Assembly: GCF_041690465.1 (NCBI RefSeq)
Contig: NZ_JAWLHG010000003.1
Coordinates: 1 to 64,000 of the forward strand
DNA: 64,000 nucleotides
Direction: 5' to 3'
Source: Falsiroseomonas sp041690465
GTDB taxonomy: Bacteria; Pseudomonadota; Alphaproteobacteria; Acetobacterales; Acetobacteraceae
Shown here: positions 41,819-50,233 of the stretch, piece after piece
Position numbering within the stretch: position 1 is the stretch's first letter
Layout of the letters: each line of letters starts with the position of its first letter
Notes under the pieces: model-generated
Database searches by the model: none
Told to the model about the DNA's origin: nothing
What the model saw: only the letters and a program-made list of their open reading frames with translations
Translations under genes and position numbers: made by a program

Positions 41819-41838
41819 CCCGCAAGGAGTGAACCGCC

Positions 41839-42687
41839 ATGGCCGAGCTTCGCGTCGCCGCTTCCACCTTCCCGTTCCTCTACTCGCATTCCGGCCCGGA
41901 TGCGCTGAAGCACCTGGCATCCCAGGGTTACCGCAACTTCGAGCTGATGATCTTCCCGCCGCATCTCTGGCCATCCTCGATGACGCCGGCGGAGAAGGCG
42001 GCGCTGAAGTCCTGGCTGGATGGCGAGGGGATGCGCATCACCAGCTTCTGCTACCCGCTGCTCGACAACAACCCGAACAGCACCTGCCCGATCATGCGGC
42101 GCTACACGCTCGATCGCTACAAGGAGGCGATCGACCTCGCGGCCTATCTCGCCTGCCCCTATGTCTGCGCCATCCCCGGCCCGGTGAACTCGCTGATCAA
42201 CCCGCCGGTCCCCTGGATGCGCGAATGGTTCGTCCAGGGCATGAAGGAGCTGGTGGCGCACGCCAGGGGCAGCGGCACCGAGGTGATCCTGGAGAACGTG
42301 CCCTTCACCTTCCTGCCCACCGCGCAGGACATGCTGGACGTCGCCAACGAGATCGATCCCTCGGTCGGCATCAACTTCGACGTCTGCAACAGCGCCTACA
42401 TCAAGGAGGATCCGGCCGCCGCGATCCGCATGCTCGGCGCACGGGTGAAGAACGTGCACATCAGCGACAGCGGCTATGAGGTCTTCAAGCACGACCGCCT
42501 CGGCACCGGCATCGTGCAGCCCGGCCCCGCCGCGGCGGCGCTGAGCGAGATCGGCTACACCGGGCTGACGGTGCTGGAGATCATCACCGATGCCTGCCAG
42601 CCCGGCACCGACCCGGATGGCGACCTCGCCGCCAGCCACGACATCCTTGCCGCGCATGGCTGGGAGAAGCGGCCGCGCGCAAGCTGA
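41839..42687 (+). CDS. Sugar phosphate isomerase/epimerase-like TIM barrel
   Basis: A 282-residue AP-endonuclease-2/xylose-isomerase-like protein. Metal-site segments typical of the fold are visible: VILENVPF with a Glu, GINFDVCNSAY, and KNVHISDSGY with His. The start is preceded by AAGGAGTG. It is the last gene of the ABC-linked unit and converges with the chromate transporter genes. Typical roles are sugar epimerisation or isomerisation, or dehydration as in inositol catabolism; here the substrate is unknown. Confidence 0.85.
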   Translation: MAELRVAASTFPFLYSHSGPDALKHLASQGYRNFELMIFPPHLWPSSMTPAEKAALKSWLDGEGMRITSFCYPLLDNNPNSTCPIMRRYTLDRYKEAIDLAAYLACPYVCAIPGPVNSLINPPVPWMREWFVQGMKELVAHARGSGTEVILENVPFTFLPTAQDMLDVANEIDPSVGINFDVCNSAYIKEDPAAAIRMLGARVKNVHISDSGYEVFKHDRLGTGIVQPGPAAAALSEIGYTGLTVLEIITDACQPGTDPDGDLAASHDILAAHGWEKRPRAS

Positions 42688-42702
42688 GCGCGGCGCCGCC
42701 TG

Positions 42703-43230
42703 TCAGAGGAACAGCGCCCCCGCGGCCGCGCCGATCCCGAGCACCCAGAGCGGGCTGTAATCGGTCAGCCAGACGAACAGGCTGGAGGCCGCCGTCACGG
42801 CGAGCGCCAGCCAGGTCGTCCCCGCCGCCTGGGCCAGGATCAGGCCCGAGGCGAGGATCAGCCCCACCGCCACCGGCACCAGGCCCTTCTCCCCCAGGCG
42901 CAGCCAGGCCCTGCCGGCGAGCCGTGTGCGCATGCGGAAGAAGCCGAAGGCGAGCAGGCCGGAGGGCACGGTCATCGCCGCGATGGCGGTGAGCATCCCG
43001 ACCACACCCGCCACGTGCCAGCCGATCAGCCCCACCACCAGCACGTTCGGCCCGGGTGCCGCCTGCGCCAGCGCGAAGAGCTGGGCGAAGCGCGCATCGT
43101 CCATCCAGCCATGCACCTCCACCACCAGCCGGTTCATCTCCGGCACCACCGCGATGCCGCCGCCGACCGCGATCAGCGAGATGGAGACGAAGCCGATCGC
43201 CAGCTGCCAGAGAACGCCGTCGTCATTCAT
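42703..43230 (-). CDS. chrA: Chromate transporter half, C-terminal-type CHR domain
   Basis: A 175-residue membrane protein with one CHR domain. The signature is visible as IAVVPEMNRLVVEVHGWMDD, then FAQLFALAQAAPGPNVLVVG. Short CHR proteins work as pairs, each equal to half of a full-length ChrA. The partner at 43227 overlaps by 4 nt. Exports chromate or acts on a related oxyanion at the inner membrane. Confidence 0.88.
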   Translation of the reverse strand: MNDDGVLWQLAIGFVSISLIAVGGGIAVVPEMNRLVVEVHGWMDDARFAQLFALAQAAPGPNVLVVGLIGWHVAGVVGMLTAIAAMTVPSGLLAFGFFRMRTRLAGRAWLRLGEKGLVPVAVGLILASGLILAQAAGTTWLALAVTAASSLFVWLTDYSPLWVLGIGAAAGALFL

Positions 43231-43796
43231 CGCCGTGTCTCCACCCGGCGCCTGTCGCTCCACCAGACCGCGGTGATGCCGAGCGGCGCCAGGCCGAGCA
43301 CGATGACCGGCAGCGGCAGGCGCAGCACCGCCGCGCCGAGCAGCGCGCAGAGGCCGACCGCCAGCACGGCGGGCGGTGGCCTCAGCTTTCCCACCATCTT
43401 GAGCGCGGTGCCGATGATCATGCCCGCGGCGGCGGCGGCGGTGCCGGCCAGCACGGCCTTGACGAGGGGGATCTCGCCGTAGCGGTCATGCGCGATGGCC
43501 ATCAGCATCAGCACCGCCATCGGCCCTGCGAACAGGCCGACCGGTGCTGCGATGGCCCCCGCCGCGCCGCGCCAGCGCTCGCCGAGCTGGATCGCGACGT
43601 TGAGCGCATTCGGCCCCGGCAGCGCCTGGCCGAGGCCGAGCGCCTCCGCATAGTCCTGGTCGGAGAGCCAGCGCTTCTCCTCCACGATCACCCGCCGCGC
43701 CCAGGCATTCACGCCGCCGAAGCCGATCAGTCCGATGCGGAAATAGGTAAGGAAGAGCTGGGAGACGGTGGGGCGCGGCGGCGAGTCGGGTGACAT
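43227..43796 (-). CDS. chrA: Chromate transporter half, N-terminal-type CHR domain
   Basis: A 189-residue membrane protein with the N-terminal CHR signature LTYFRIGLIGFGGVNAWARR and LGLGQALPGPNALNVAIQLG. It is the first gene of a two-gene leftward unit with the other CHR half. Together they are a split ChrA. No chrB-type regulator is adjacent. Confidence 0.88.
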   Translation of the reverse strand: MSPDSPPRPTVSQLFLTYFRIGLIGFGGVNAWARRVIVEEKRWLSDQDYAEALGLGQALPGPNALNVAIQLGERWRGAAGAIAAPVGLFAGPMAVLMLMAIAHDRYGEIPLVKAVLAGTAAAAAGMIIGTALKMVGKLRPPPAVLAVGLCALLGAAVLRLPLPVIVLGLAPLGITAVWWSDRRRVETRR

Positions 43797-43874
43797 GCCC
43801 TCAACGGAGCCCCGCGCGTGGCGGCGATCAAGCCCTGCAGGCAGCCCCGTCCGCGGCGCCCACCCGCTCGGAGC

Positions 43875-43897
43875 CCGCCGGTGCGCGCCACCGGCGG
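43875..43897. repeat. 9-bp perfect hairpin in the chrA-aqpZ gap
   Basis: CCGCCGGTG pairs with CACCGGCGG across a CGCGC loop. With the hairpin at 43913-43933 it fills the 144-bp gap downstream of the aquaporin gene. No T-run is present on either strand. Confidence 0.45.
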
Positions 43898-43912
43898 CCC
43901 GCGCCGCTCGCC

Positions 43913-43933
43913 GCCGCCCCGCGCCGGGGCGGC
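43913..43933 (-). terminator. Strong GC hairpin after the aquaporin gene
   Basis: GCCGCCCCG pairs with CGGGGCGGC across a 3-nt loop, 8 bp beyond the aquaporin stop. The 9-bp all-GC stem could end the leftward aquaporin transcript, although no T-run follows. Confidence 0.45.
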
Positions 43934-43940
43934 CGTCCGC

Positions 43941-44717
43941 TCAGCGCGGCTGCCGCGCCGTGGCGGGCGCCAGCGGCTCGCCGGGGGTCAGCGCGCCCGC
44001 GCGGGCCGCCGCGTCGCGGTCGGTGGTGCTGTCCTCGGCGCCGAGCCAGGCATGCACCAGCCCCGCCAGCACGGCGCCGGAGATCGGGGCGACCCAGAAC
44101 AGCCATAGCTGGCCTAGCGCCACCTCCGGCCCGAACACCGCCACGCCGCTGCTGCGGGCCGGGTGGACGCTGGTGTTGGTGACCGGAATGGAGATGAGGT
44201 GGATCAGCGTCAGGCCGAGCCCGATGGCGATCGGCGCGAAGCCCTTCGGGGCGCGGACGCTGGTTGCGCCGAGGATGATCAGCAGGAAGAAGAAGGTCAT
44301 GACCACCTCGGTCACCGCCGCGGCCATCAGCGTGTACCCGCCGGGCGAGGCGGCGGCGTAGCCATTGGTGGCGAAGCCCGCGGTCGCGTCGAAGCCGGCC
44401 TTGCCGGAGGCGATGATGAGGAGGATGCCACCGCCGGCGATGCCGCCAAGCACCTGCGCGACGATATAGCCCGGCGCTTCCGCTGAGCGGAACCGTCCGG
44501 CGGCGACCAGACCGAGCGTCACCGCCGGATTCAGGTGGCAGCCGGAGATATGCCCGACGGCATAGGCCATCGTCAGCACTGTCAGCCCGAACGCCAGCGA
44601 CACCCCGAGCAGCCCGATGCCGACCGCGGGGAAGGCGGCCGCCAGGACGGCGGCGCCGCACCCACCCAGCACCAACCAGAGCGTGCCCAGGAATTCGGCG
44701 GCGAGCTCGCGGGACAT
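43941..44717 (-). CDS. aqpZ: Aquaporin Z-like channel with an HPA second motif
   Basis: A 258-residue MIP-family channel with six membrane helices. The first half-helix motif is normal (HLNPAVT, NPA at 63-65). The second reads NTSVHPARS, with His185 replacing the near-invariant Asn; the codon at 44165-44163 is CAC. The other AqpZ selectivity-filter positions appear kept: Phe43, His173, Thr182 and Arg188. The ATG at 44717 is chosen because the longer frame has no homologous sequence. It stands alone between chrA and sua5. Confidence 0.92.
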   Translation of the reverse strand: MSRELAAEFLGTLWLVLGGCGAAVLAAAFPAVGIGLLGVSLAFGLTVLTMAYAVGHISGCHLNPAVTLGLVAAGRFRSAEAPGYIVAQVLGGIAGGGILLIIASGKAGFDATAGFATNGYAAASPGGYTLMAAAVTEVVMTFFFLLIILGATSVRAPKGFAPIAIGLGLTLIHLISIPVTNTSVHPARSSGVAVFGPEVALGQLWLFWVAPISGAVLAGLVHAWLGAEDSTTDRDAAARAGALTPGEPLAPATARQPR

Positions 44718-44882
44718 CGTGAACCTCGTGCGGCGTGCAGCTTTGTGGCGCGCCGTGCGGAAGGCGCCGATGGCGCCCCTCCGTGCCGAGCGGCCGCAAG
44801 CCATGCGGTCAATGCACCAGCAAAGGTTGCACTTTCCGCGCCGCGTATCGCTTCAACTCCGTGGGATATGGATGAGGGATCG

Positions 44883-45854
44883 TCAACGCGGCGCCGCCGC
44901 GCGCGCCAGCCGGTCATTGATGGCCGCGCCGAGCCCCGTCTCCGGCACGGCCATGGCCGCGATCCGTTTCAGGCCAAGCCGGCGACCCTCCGCATCCAGC
45001 CAGTGCAGGCCGGCGAAGAGCCGCGCCGCGGCCTCTTGCGTGTCGCCAGCGGGTGAGAGGTTCCAAAGCGCGCCCGCACCCGGTAGCGGATGCGGGCCGA
45101 AGGCGAGCAGCGCCTCCTCCGCCGTCACCACCTGCGCATCCAGGCGCACTGGCAGCGAAGGCGCGTAGTGGGAGAGCAGCATCCCCGGGCTGCGCAGGCT
45201 GCGGGTGGCCTCGCCGGCCGTCAGCGGGATCGGACGGCCCACCGGGCCGATCGCCGCCTCGATCGCCTCCACCGGCACGCCGCCCGGCCGCAGCAGCACC
45301 GCGCCGCCGGCGGAGAGGTCCAGCACCGTGCTCTCCACTCCCACGGCACATGGGCCGCCATCCAGCACCGCGGCGATGCGGCCCGAGAGCCCCTCCAGCA
45401 CATGCGCCGCCGTGGTCGGGCTGACGCCGCCCGAGCGGTTCGCCGAGGGCGCGGCCACCGGCCGATCCACCAGGCGCAGCAGGTCGAGCGCCAGGGGATG
45501 GGCCGGCACGCGCACCGCCAGCGTGTCGAGCCCGGCGCCCGCCAGCAGGTCCACCCGGCACCCCGGCCGCCGTGGCAGAACCAGTGTCAGCGGGCCGGGC
45601 CAGAAGCGGCGGGCAAGTTCGCGCGCCCGTTCGTCCGCCACCACCTCTTCGTCGAAGGCGCCTTCAGCCCGGGCGAAATGGCAGATCAGCGGGTTGAATT
45701 GCGGCCGGCCCTTGGCGGCGAAGACGGCCGCCACGGCGCGACCATCCCGCGCATCGGCGCCGAGGCCGTAGACGGTCTCGGTCGGGAAGGCGACCAGTTC
45801 GCCCGCGCGGAGCAGCGCGGCGGCCTCGGCGACCTCGGTGATCAGCCGCGTCAC
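44883..45854 (-). CDS. Threonylcarbamoyl-AMP synthase (Sua5 type)
   Basis: This enzyme makes threonylcarbamoyl-AMP for the t6A37 modification of ANN-decoding tRNAs. The 323 residues have the YrdC domain with PTETVYGLGADARD near 24-37, KGRPQFNPL, and SANRSGGVSPTTA, plus a C-terminal Sua5 domain (SPGMLLSHYAPSLPVRLD), so it is the long Sua5 form. The GTG start overlaps the cysQ stop as GTGA, showing cotranscription. Confidence 0.93.
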   Translation of the reverse strand: MTRLITEVAEAAALLRAGELVAFPTETVYGLGADARDGRAVAAVFAAKGRPQFNPLICHFARAEGAFDEEVVADERARELARRFWPGPLTLVLPRRPGCRVDLLAGAGLDTLAVRVPAHPLALDLLRLVDRPVAAPSANRSGGVSPTTAAHVLEGLSGRIAAVLDGGPCAVGVESTVLDLSAGGAVLLRPGGVPVEAIEAAIGPVGRPIPLTAGEATRSLRSPGMLLSHYAPSLPVRLDAQVVTAEEALLAFGPHPLPGAGALWNLSPAGDTQEAAARLFAGLHWLDAEGRRLGLKRIAAMAVPETGLGAAINDRLARAAAPR

Positions 45855-46615
45855 GGCAGTCCGCGCGCCAGGAAGGGCGGGGTGCGCCAGCCGGGCTTGC
45901 CGTAGCGCAGCAATGCGCCCTCCCAGTCCGCCATGCCGCCGCCGGCGGCGATCAGCACCGCCTCGGGCGCGGCGGTGTCCCACTCCATCATCGTGTCGAA
46001 GCGCGGGTAGAGGTCGGCCATGCCTTCCGCCAGGCGGCAGAATTTCTCGGCCGAGCCGATGTTCAGCACCTTCTGCGCGCCCTGCGCGCTTGCGAATTCG
46101 GCGTTGCGCGGATCGGCTGCGTGGTGGCTGCTCGCGACGATGACGGGCCCCTCGGGCGGCACGCGGCGGGCGGAGATGGCGCGCCGCCCGGCGGCATCCT
46201 CCTTCCAGGCGCCGGCGCCGACCCGGCCGGCGAAGACCTCGCCATGCGCCGGCAGGGCGACCGCGCCGAGGATCGGCCGACCGGCCTCGATCAGCCCGAT
46301 GTTGATGGTGAAGTTGCCGGTGCCGGCAGCGAATTCGCGGGTGCCGTCCAGCGGGTCCACCAGCCAGAAGCGGCCCGCGCCCAGCTCGGCGGCCTGGCCG
46401 GCCGCCACCTCCTCCTCCGCGATCACCGGGATGGCGGGCGCGGCCTCGCGCAGGCCCTCCACGATCAGCGCCTCGGCGATCCGGTCGGCGGCGGTCACCG
46501 GGGAGAAGTCGCGCTTCCGCTCCACCGCGAAGCCGGCGGCGCGCACCGCCATCACCGCCGCGGCCGCGCGGCGGGCGAGCCCTGCCGCCAGCGTGACCAG
46601 CCCATCATCATCCAT
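45851..46615 (-). CDS. cysQ: 3'(2'),5'-bisphosphate nucleotidase CysQ
   Basis: CysQ hydrolyses PAP to AMP, removing an inhibitor formed during sulfate assimilation. The 254 residues show the inositol-monophosphatase-family metal motifs EEE at 67-69 and DPLDGT at 87-92, and a WDTAAPEAVLIAAGG segment near 215. It is divergent from pepA across 129 bp and is followed by sua5. Confidence 0.91.
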   Translation of the reverse strand: MDDDGLVTLAAGLARRAAAAVMAVRAAGFAVERKRDFSPVTAADRIAEALIVEGLREAAPAIPVIAEEEVAAGQAAELGAGRFWLVDPLDGTREFAAGTGNFTINIGLIEAGRPILGAVALPAHGEVFAGRVGAGAWKEDAAGRRAISARRVPPEGPVIVASSHHAADPRNAEFASAQGAQKVLNIGSAEKFCRLAEGMADLYPRFDTMMEWDTAAPEAVLIAAGGGMADWEGALLRYGKPGWRTPPFLARGLP

Positions 46616-46744
46616 GCCGCGGGCTTACCGCCGCCGCGCCGGCACGCCAAGCCGGAACGCCAAGCCGCGCCCGCCGCCTTCGCCCCGCCCGCCGCGGGTG
46701 ATAGGCTGGCGCACACACAACGGAACGATGGACGCTCCCCCCGC

Positions 46745-48220
46745 ATGCCCGACATCGCCTTCGTGAAGCCCGCCCTGCCGAAGAACGGCGTCCTCGTGCT
46801 GCCGATGACCGAGGGCGATCCGCCCGCCGGCCTGGCGCGGGAGGCGGAGGAGGCCGGCGGCGGCCTGCTCTCCCGCGCGCTGGAGGCTGCCGGCTTCAAG
46901 GGCCGCAAGGGGCAGGCGACCACGCTCCATGCGCTCGGCGGCTGGACCAAGGTGGTGGCGGTCGGCCTCGGCAAGGCGGCCGAGCTCGGGCCGGAGGCCG
47001 CCGAGGCGGCGGGCGGCGCGATCGCACCGGCCATCGCGCAGGATCGCGAGGCGACCGTCGCGGCCGATACGCTCGATCCGAAGCTCGCCGCGCAACTCGG
47101 CTTCGGCGCCCTGCTGCGCGCCTGGCGCTTCGACCGCTACCGCACCAAGGAGAAGGAGGAGGACAAGCCGAAGCTCGAGCGCATCGCCATCGCCAGCGGC
47201 AATGCCACCGCGGCGAAGGCCGCCTTCGCGCCGCTGCGCGCCATCGCCGACGGCGTCTTCCTGGCGCGCGAGCTGGTGAGCGAGCCGCCCAACGTGCTGC
47301 ACCCCACCGAATTCGCCGAACGCTGCAAGGGCCTCGAACGGCTCGGCGTCGAGGTGGAAGTGATGGGGCCGAAGGAGATGAAGCGCCTCGGCTTCGGCGC
47401 GCTGCTCGGCGTTGCGCAGGGTTCCGTGCAGGAGCCGCGGATGGTGGTGATGCAGTGGAAGGGTGCGCCGAAGGGCAGGAAGAACGGCAAGCCGCTGGCG
47501 CTGATCGGCAAGGGCGTCACCTTCGACACCGGCGGCATCTCCATCAAGCCCGCGGGCGGCATGGAGGACATGAAGTGGGACATGGCCGGCGCCGGCGCCG
47601 TGGTTGGCGCCATGGCCGCGCTCGCCGGGCGCAAGGCGAAGGCGGATGTCGTCGGCCTGGTCGGGCTGGTCGAGAACATGCCATCCGGCACCGCGCAGCG
47701 CCCCGGCGACGTGGTGAAGACCTATTCCGGCCAGACGGTGGAGGTGATCAACACCGATGCCGAGGGCCGGCTGGTACTCGCCGACGTCATGTGGTACTGC
47801 CAGGAGCGGTTCGACCCGCGCGGCATGGTGGACCTCGCCACGTTGACGGGTGCGATCATCATCGCGCTCGGGCATGAACATGCCGGCCTGTTCAGCAACG
47901 ACGACGAACTGGCGCAGCGCGTGATCGCCGCCGGCGCGGCGGTGGGCGAGAAGTGCTGGCGCATGCCGCTCGGCGATGCCTACGACAAGCAGATCAAGTC
48001 CGAGATCGCCGACATGAAGAATGTCGGCGGCCGGCCGGGCGGCTCGATCACCGCGGCGCAGTTCATCCAGCGCTTCGCCAACGGCAAGCCCTGGGCGCAT
48101 CTCGACATCGCCGGCACCGCCTGGAGCAGCAAGGACAATGCGACGGTGCCGAAGGGCGCGACCGCCTTCGGCGTGCGGCTGCTCGACCGGCTGGTGGCGG
48201 ACATGGCGGAGGAAGGCTGA
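46745..48220 (+). CDS. pepA: Leucyl aminopeptidase PepA
   Basis: A cytosolic dizinc M17 aminopeptidase, hexameric in the family. The 491 residues have the metal and catalytic motifs GKGVTFDTGGISIKP near 254-268 and NTDAEGRL near 336-343, with the catalytic Lys and Arg in place. A Lys/Glu-rich stretch (RTKEKEEDKPKLER) lies near residue 135. It is followed by a second M17 gene on the same strand, 62 bp downstream. Confidence 0.95.
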   Translation: MPDIAFVKPALPKNGVLVLPMTEGDPPAGLAREAEEAGGGLLSRALEAAGFKGRKGQATTLHALGGWTKVVAVGLGKAAELGPEAAEAAGGAIAPAIAQDREATVAADTLDPKLAAQLGFGALLRAWRFDRYRTKEKEEDKPKLERIAIASGNATAAKAAFAPLRAIADGVFLARELVSEPPNVLHPTEFAERCKGLERLGVEVEVMGPKEMKRLGFGALLGVAQGSVQEPRMVVMQWKGAPKGRKNGKPLALIGKGVTFDTGGISIKPAGGMEDMKWDMAGAGAVVGAMAALAGRKAKADVVGLVGLVENMPSGTAQRPGDVVKTYSGQTVEVINTDAEGRLVLADVMWYCQERFDPRGMVDLATLTGAIIIALGHEHAGLFSNDDELAQRVIAAGAAVGEKCWRMPLGDAYDKQIKSEIADMKNVGGRPGGSITAAQFIQRFANGKPWAHLDIAGTAWSSKDNATVPKGATAFGVRLLDRLVADMAEEG

Positions 48221-48282
48221 CGCGCCCGATCGCAGGAGCGCGAAACCCGGATGCGTGAATCGACCGCGCCAGGGATGCCTCG

Positions 48283-49761
48283 ATGTTGAAGGTCGCGATC
48301 CGCCGCGTCTCGCCGGACGGTTCGCTGCCACGGCTGGTGCCGGTGGTGGATGGCAGGCTGCCGCCGGGCTTCGCGGCGGCGGCGCAGGCGGCGGGCTTCC
48401 GGGGCGAATGCGGGCAGGTCTTCGAACCCGCCTCCGCGCCGCGAACCATCCTGCTCGGGCTCGGCGGGCAGCGCCGGCGGCGCGACGTGCAGGAGGCCGG
48501 CGCGAAGGCGGCGGCGCATGCGGCGGCGATCCCGCATCTCGTGCTGGAGGCGGGCGAGGCGCTGACCGCCGAGGAATCCGCCTGGCTCGCCGCCGGCATG
48601 GCGTTGCGCGCCTGGCGTTTCGATCTCTACCGCACGCGCGACATCCCCGCGGCGCTGCGGCGGCTGACCATCGTCACCGCGCGGCGGGAGGCGACCGAAG
48701 CGGCGTGGGAGCATGAATCCGCTTCGGTGCGCGGCTGCCTCTTCGCCCGCGAGTTGGTGGCGGAGCCGGCGAACCACCTCACCACGCGCAGCTTTGCCAG
48801 GCGGCTGGAAGCGCTGGCCGAGTTCGGCATCCATGTGGACGTGCTCGGCCGCAAGCGGCTGACCCGCGCGGGCTTCGGTGCGCTGCTCGCGGTCGGGCAG
48901 GGGAGCGAGACGCCGCCGCGGCTCGCCGTGTTGCGCTGGCGCGGCAGCTTCGACGCACCGCCCGTGGCTTTCGTGGGCAAGGGCATCGTGTTCGACACCG
49001 GCGGCATCTCCATCAAGCCGGCGCAGGGGATGGAGACGATGCGCGCCGACATGGCGGGTGCGGCGGCCTGCGCCGGCGCGATGCTGGCGCTCGCCCTGCG
49101 GCGTTCGCCGGCGCCAGCGGTGGCGGTGCTGGCGCTGGCGGAGAACGCGACCGGGGCCGAGAGCTACCGGCCCTCCGATGTCATCCGCACGCTCTCGGGC
49201 CGCACGGTGGAGGTGGTGGACACCGACGCCGAGGGCCGCCTGGTGCTGGCCGATGCGCTGCACCACGCGGCGAGCCGGTTCCGCCCGCGCGCGATGCTGG
49301 ACCTCGCCACGCTGACAGGCTCCATCGTCACCGCGCTCGGCCATCACCGCGCCGGGCTGTTCGGCAACGACGCGGCGCTGATGGCCGCCTGCGCGGCGGC
49401 GGGGGAGGAGGTCGGAGAGCCGCTCTGGCCGATGCCGATCGGCGAATCCCATCGCGAGGATCTGCGCTCCGACATCGCCGACCTGCGGCAATGCGTGCCG
49501 TCCGCGCGCGGCGAGGGGGGCTGGGCAGGGCGCTTCATCCCCGATGCCTGCCACGCCGCCGCCTTCCTGCGGGAATTCGCCGGGGACACGCCCTGGGTGC
49601 ATCTCGACATCGCCGGCGTGGACACGGCGGAGAAGGCGCATGCGCTCGGCCCCGCAGGCCCGACCGGCTTCGGCGTGCGGCTGCTGGATGCGCTGGTGGC
49701 GGCGCGGTTCGAGGAGGCGGACCACCACGCGCCGCTGGCGCCGCCCTCGCCCGCGGTGTAG
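48283..49761 (+). CDS. Second M17 leucyl aminopeptidase family protein
   Basis: A 492-residue paralogue of the preceding PepA. It keeps the catalytic motifs GKGIVFDTGGISIKP near 232-246 and DTDAEGRL near 313-320, where the first residue is Asp instead of the usual Asn. The metal-binding and catalytic residues look intact, so it is probably active with a different peptide preference. Its N-terminal domain is clearly different from PepA. It precedes holC by 10 bp. Confidence 0.9.
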   Translation: MLKVAIRRVSPDGSLPRLVPVVDGRLPPGFAAAAQAAGFRGECGQVFEPASAPRTILLGLGGQRRRRDVQEAGAKAAAHAAAIPHLVLEAGEALTAEESAWLAAGMALRAWRFDLYRTRDIPAALRRLTIVTARREATEAAWEHESASVRGCLFARELVAEPANHLTTRSFARRLEALAEFGIHVDVLGRKRLTRAGFGALLAVGQGSETPPRLAVLRWRGSFDAPPVAFVGKGIVFDTGGISIKPAQGMETMRADMAGAAACAGAMLALALRRSPAPAVAVLALAENATGAESYRPSDVIRTLSGRTVEVVDTDAEGRLVLADALHHAASRFRPRAMLDLATLTGSIVTALGHHRAGLFGNDAALMAACAAAGEEVGEPLWPMPIGESHREDLRSDIADLRQCVPSARGEGGWAGRFIPDACHAAAFLREFAGDTPWVHLDIAGVDTAEKAHALGPAGPTGFGVRLLDALVAARFEEADHHAPLAPPSPAV

Positions 49762-49771
49762 GGCGCGGCGC

Positions 49772-50233
49772 ATGGCCGAGTACGGCTTCTACCACCTCAC
49801 CCGCACGCCGCTGGAGCAGGCGTTGCCCAAGCTGCTCGGCCGCGTGCTCGGCAGCGGCGGCCGCGCCATGGTGCTGCTGGCCAGCCGCGAAAGGCTGGAG
49901 GCGATCGACGCCGCGCTCTGGACCTGCGCCGATCCGGACTGGCTGCCGCATGGCACGCCGCTGACCGGCCATGCCGAGCACCAGCCGATCTGGCTGACCA
50001 CCGAGGATGCGACGGAGGCCGGCGCGCCGAATGGCGCACGCTTCCTGTTCCTGCTGGAGGGCAGCGAGAGCGCGCGGCTCGACTGCTTCGACCGGGTGCT
50101 CGACCTGTTCGACGGCGGCGACGAGGCGGCAGTGCAGGCGGCGCGTTCGCGCTGGCGCGCCGCCAAGGCGGCGGGCCACCTCCTCACTTATTGGCAGCAG
50201 GGCCCGCGTGGCTGGGAGAAGGCGGGCGGATAG
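49772..50233 (+). CDS. holC: DNA polymerase III chi subunit HolC
   Basis: Chi links the clamp loader to single-stranded DNA-binding protein. The 153 residues start YGFYHLTRTPLEQALPKLLG and include LWTCADPDWLPHGT and PIWLTTED, matching the family. The pepA-holC order is common in Proteobacteria. Its last 50 bp overlap the 3-prime end of the convergent histidine-kinase gene. Confidence 0.92.
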   Translation: MAEYGFYHLTRTPLEQALPKLLGRVLGSGGRAMVLLASRERLEAIDAALWTCADPDWLPHGTPLTGHAEHQPIWLTTEDATEAGAPNGARFLFLLEGSESARLDCFDRVLDLFDGGDEAAVQAARSRWRAAKAAGHLLTYWQQGPRGWEKAGG

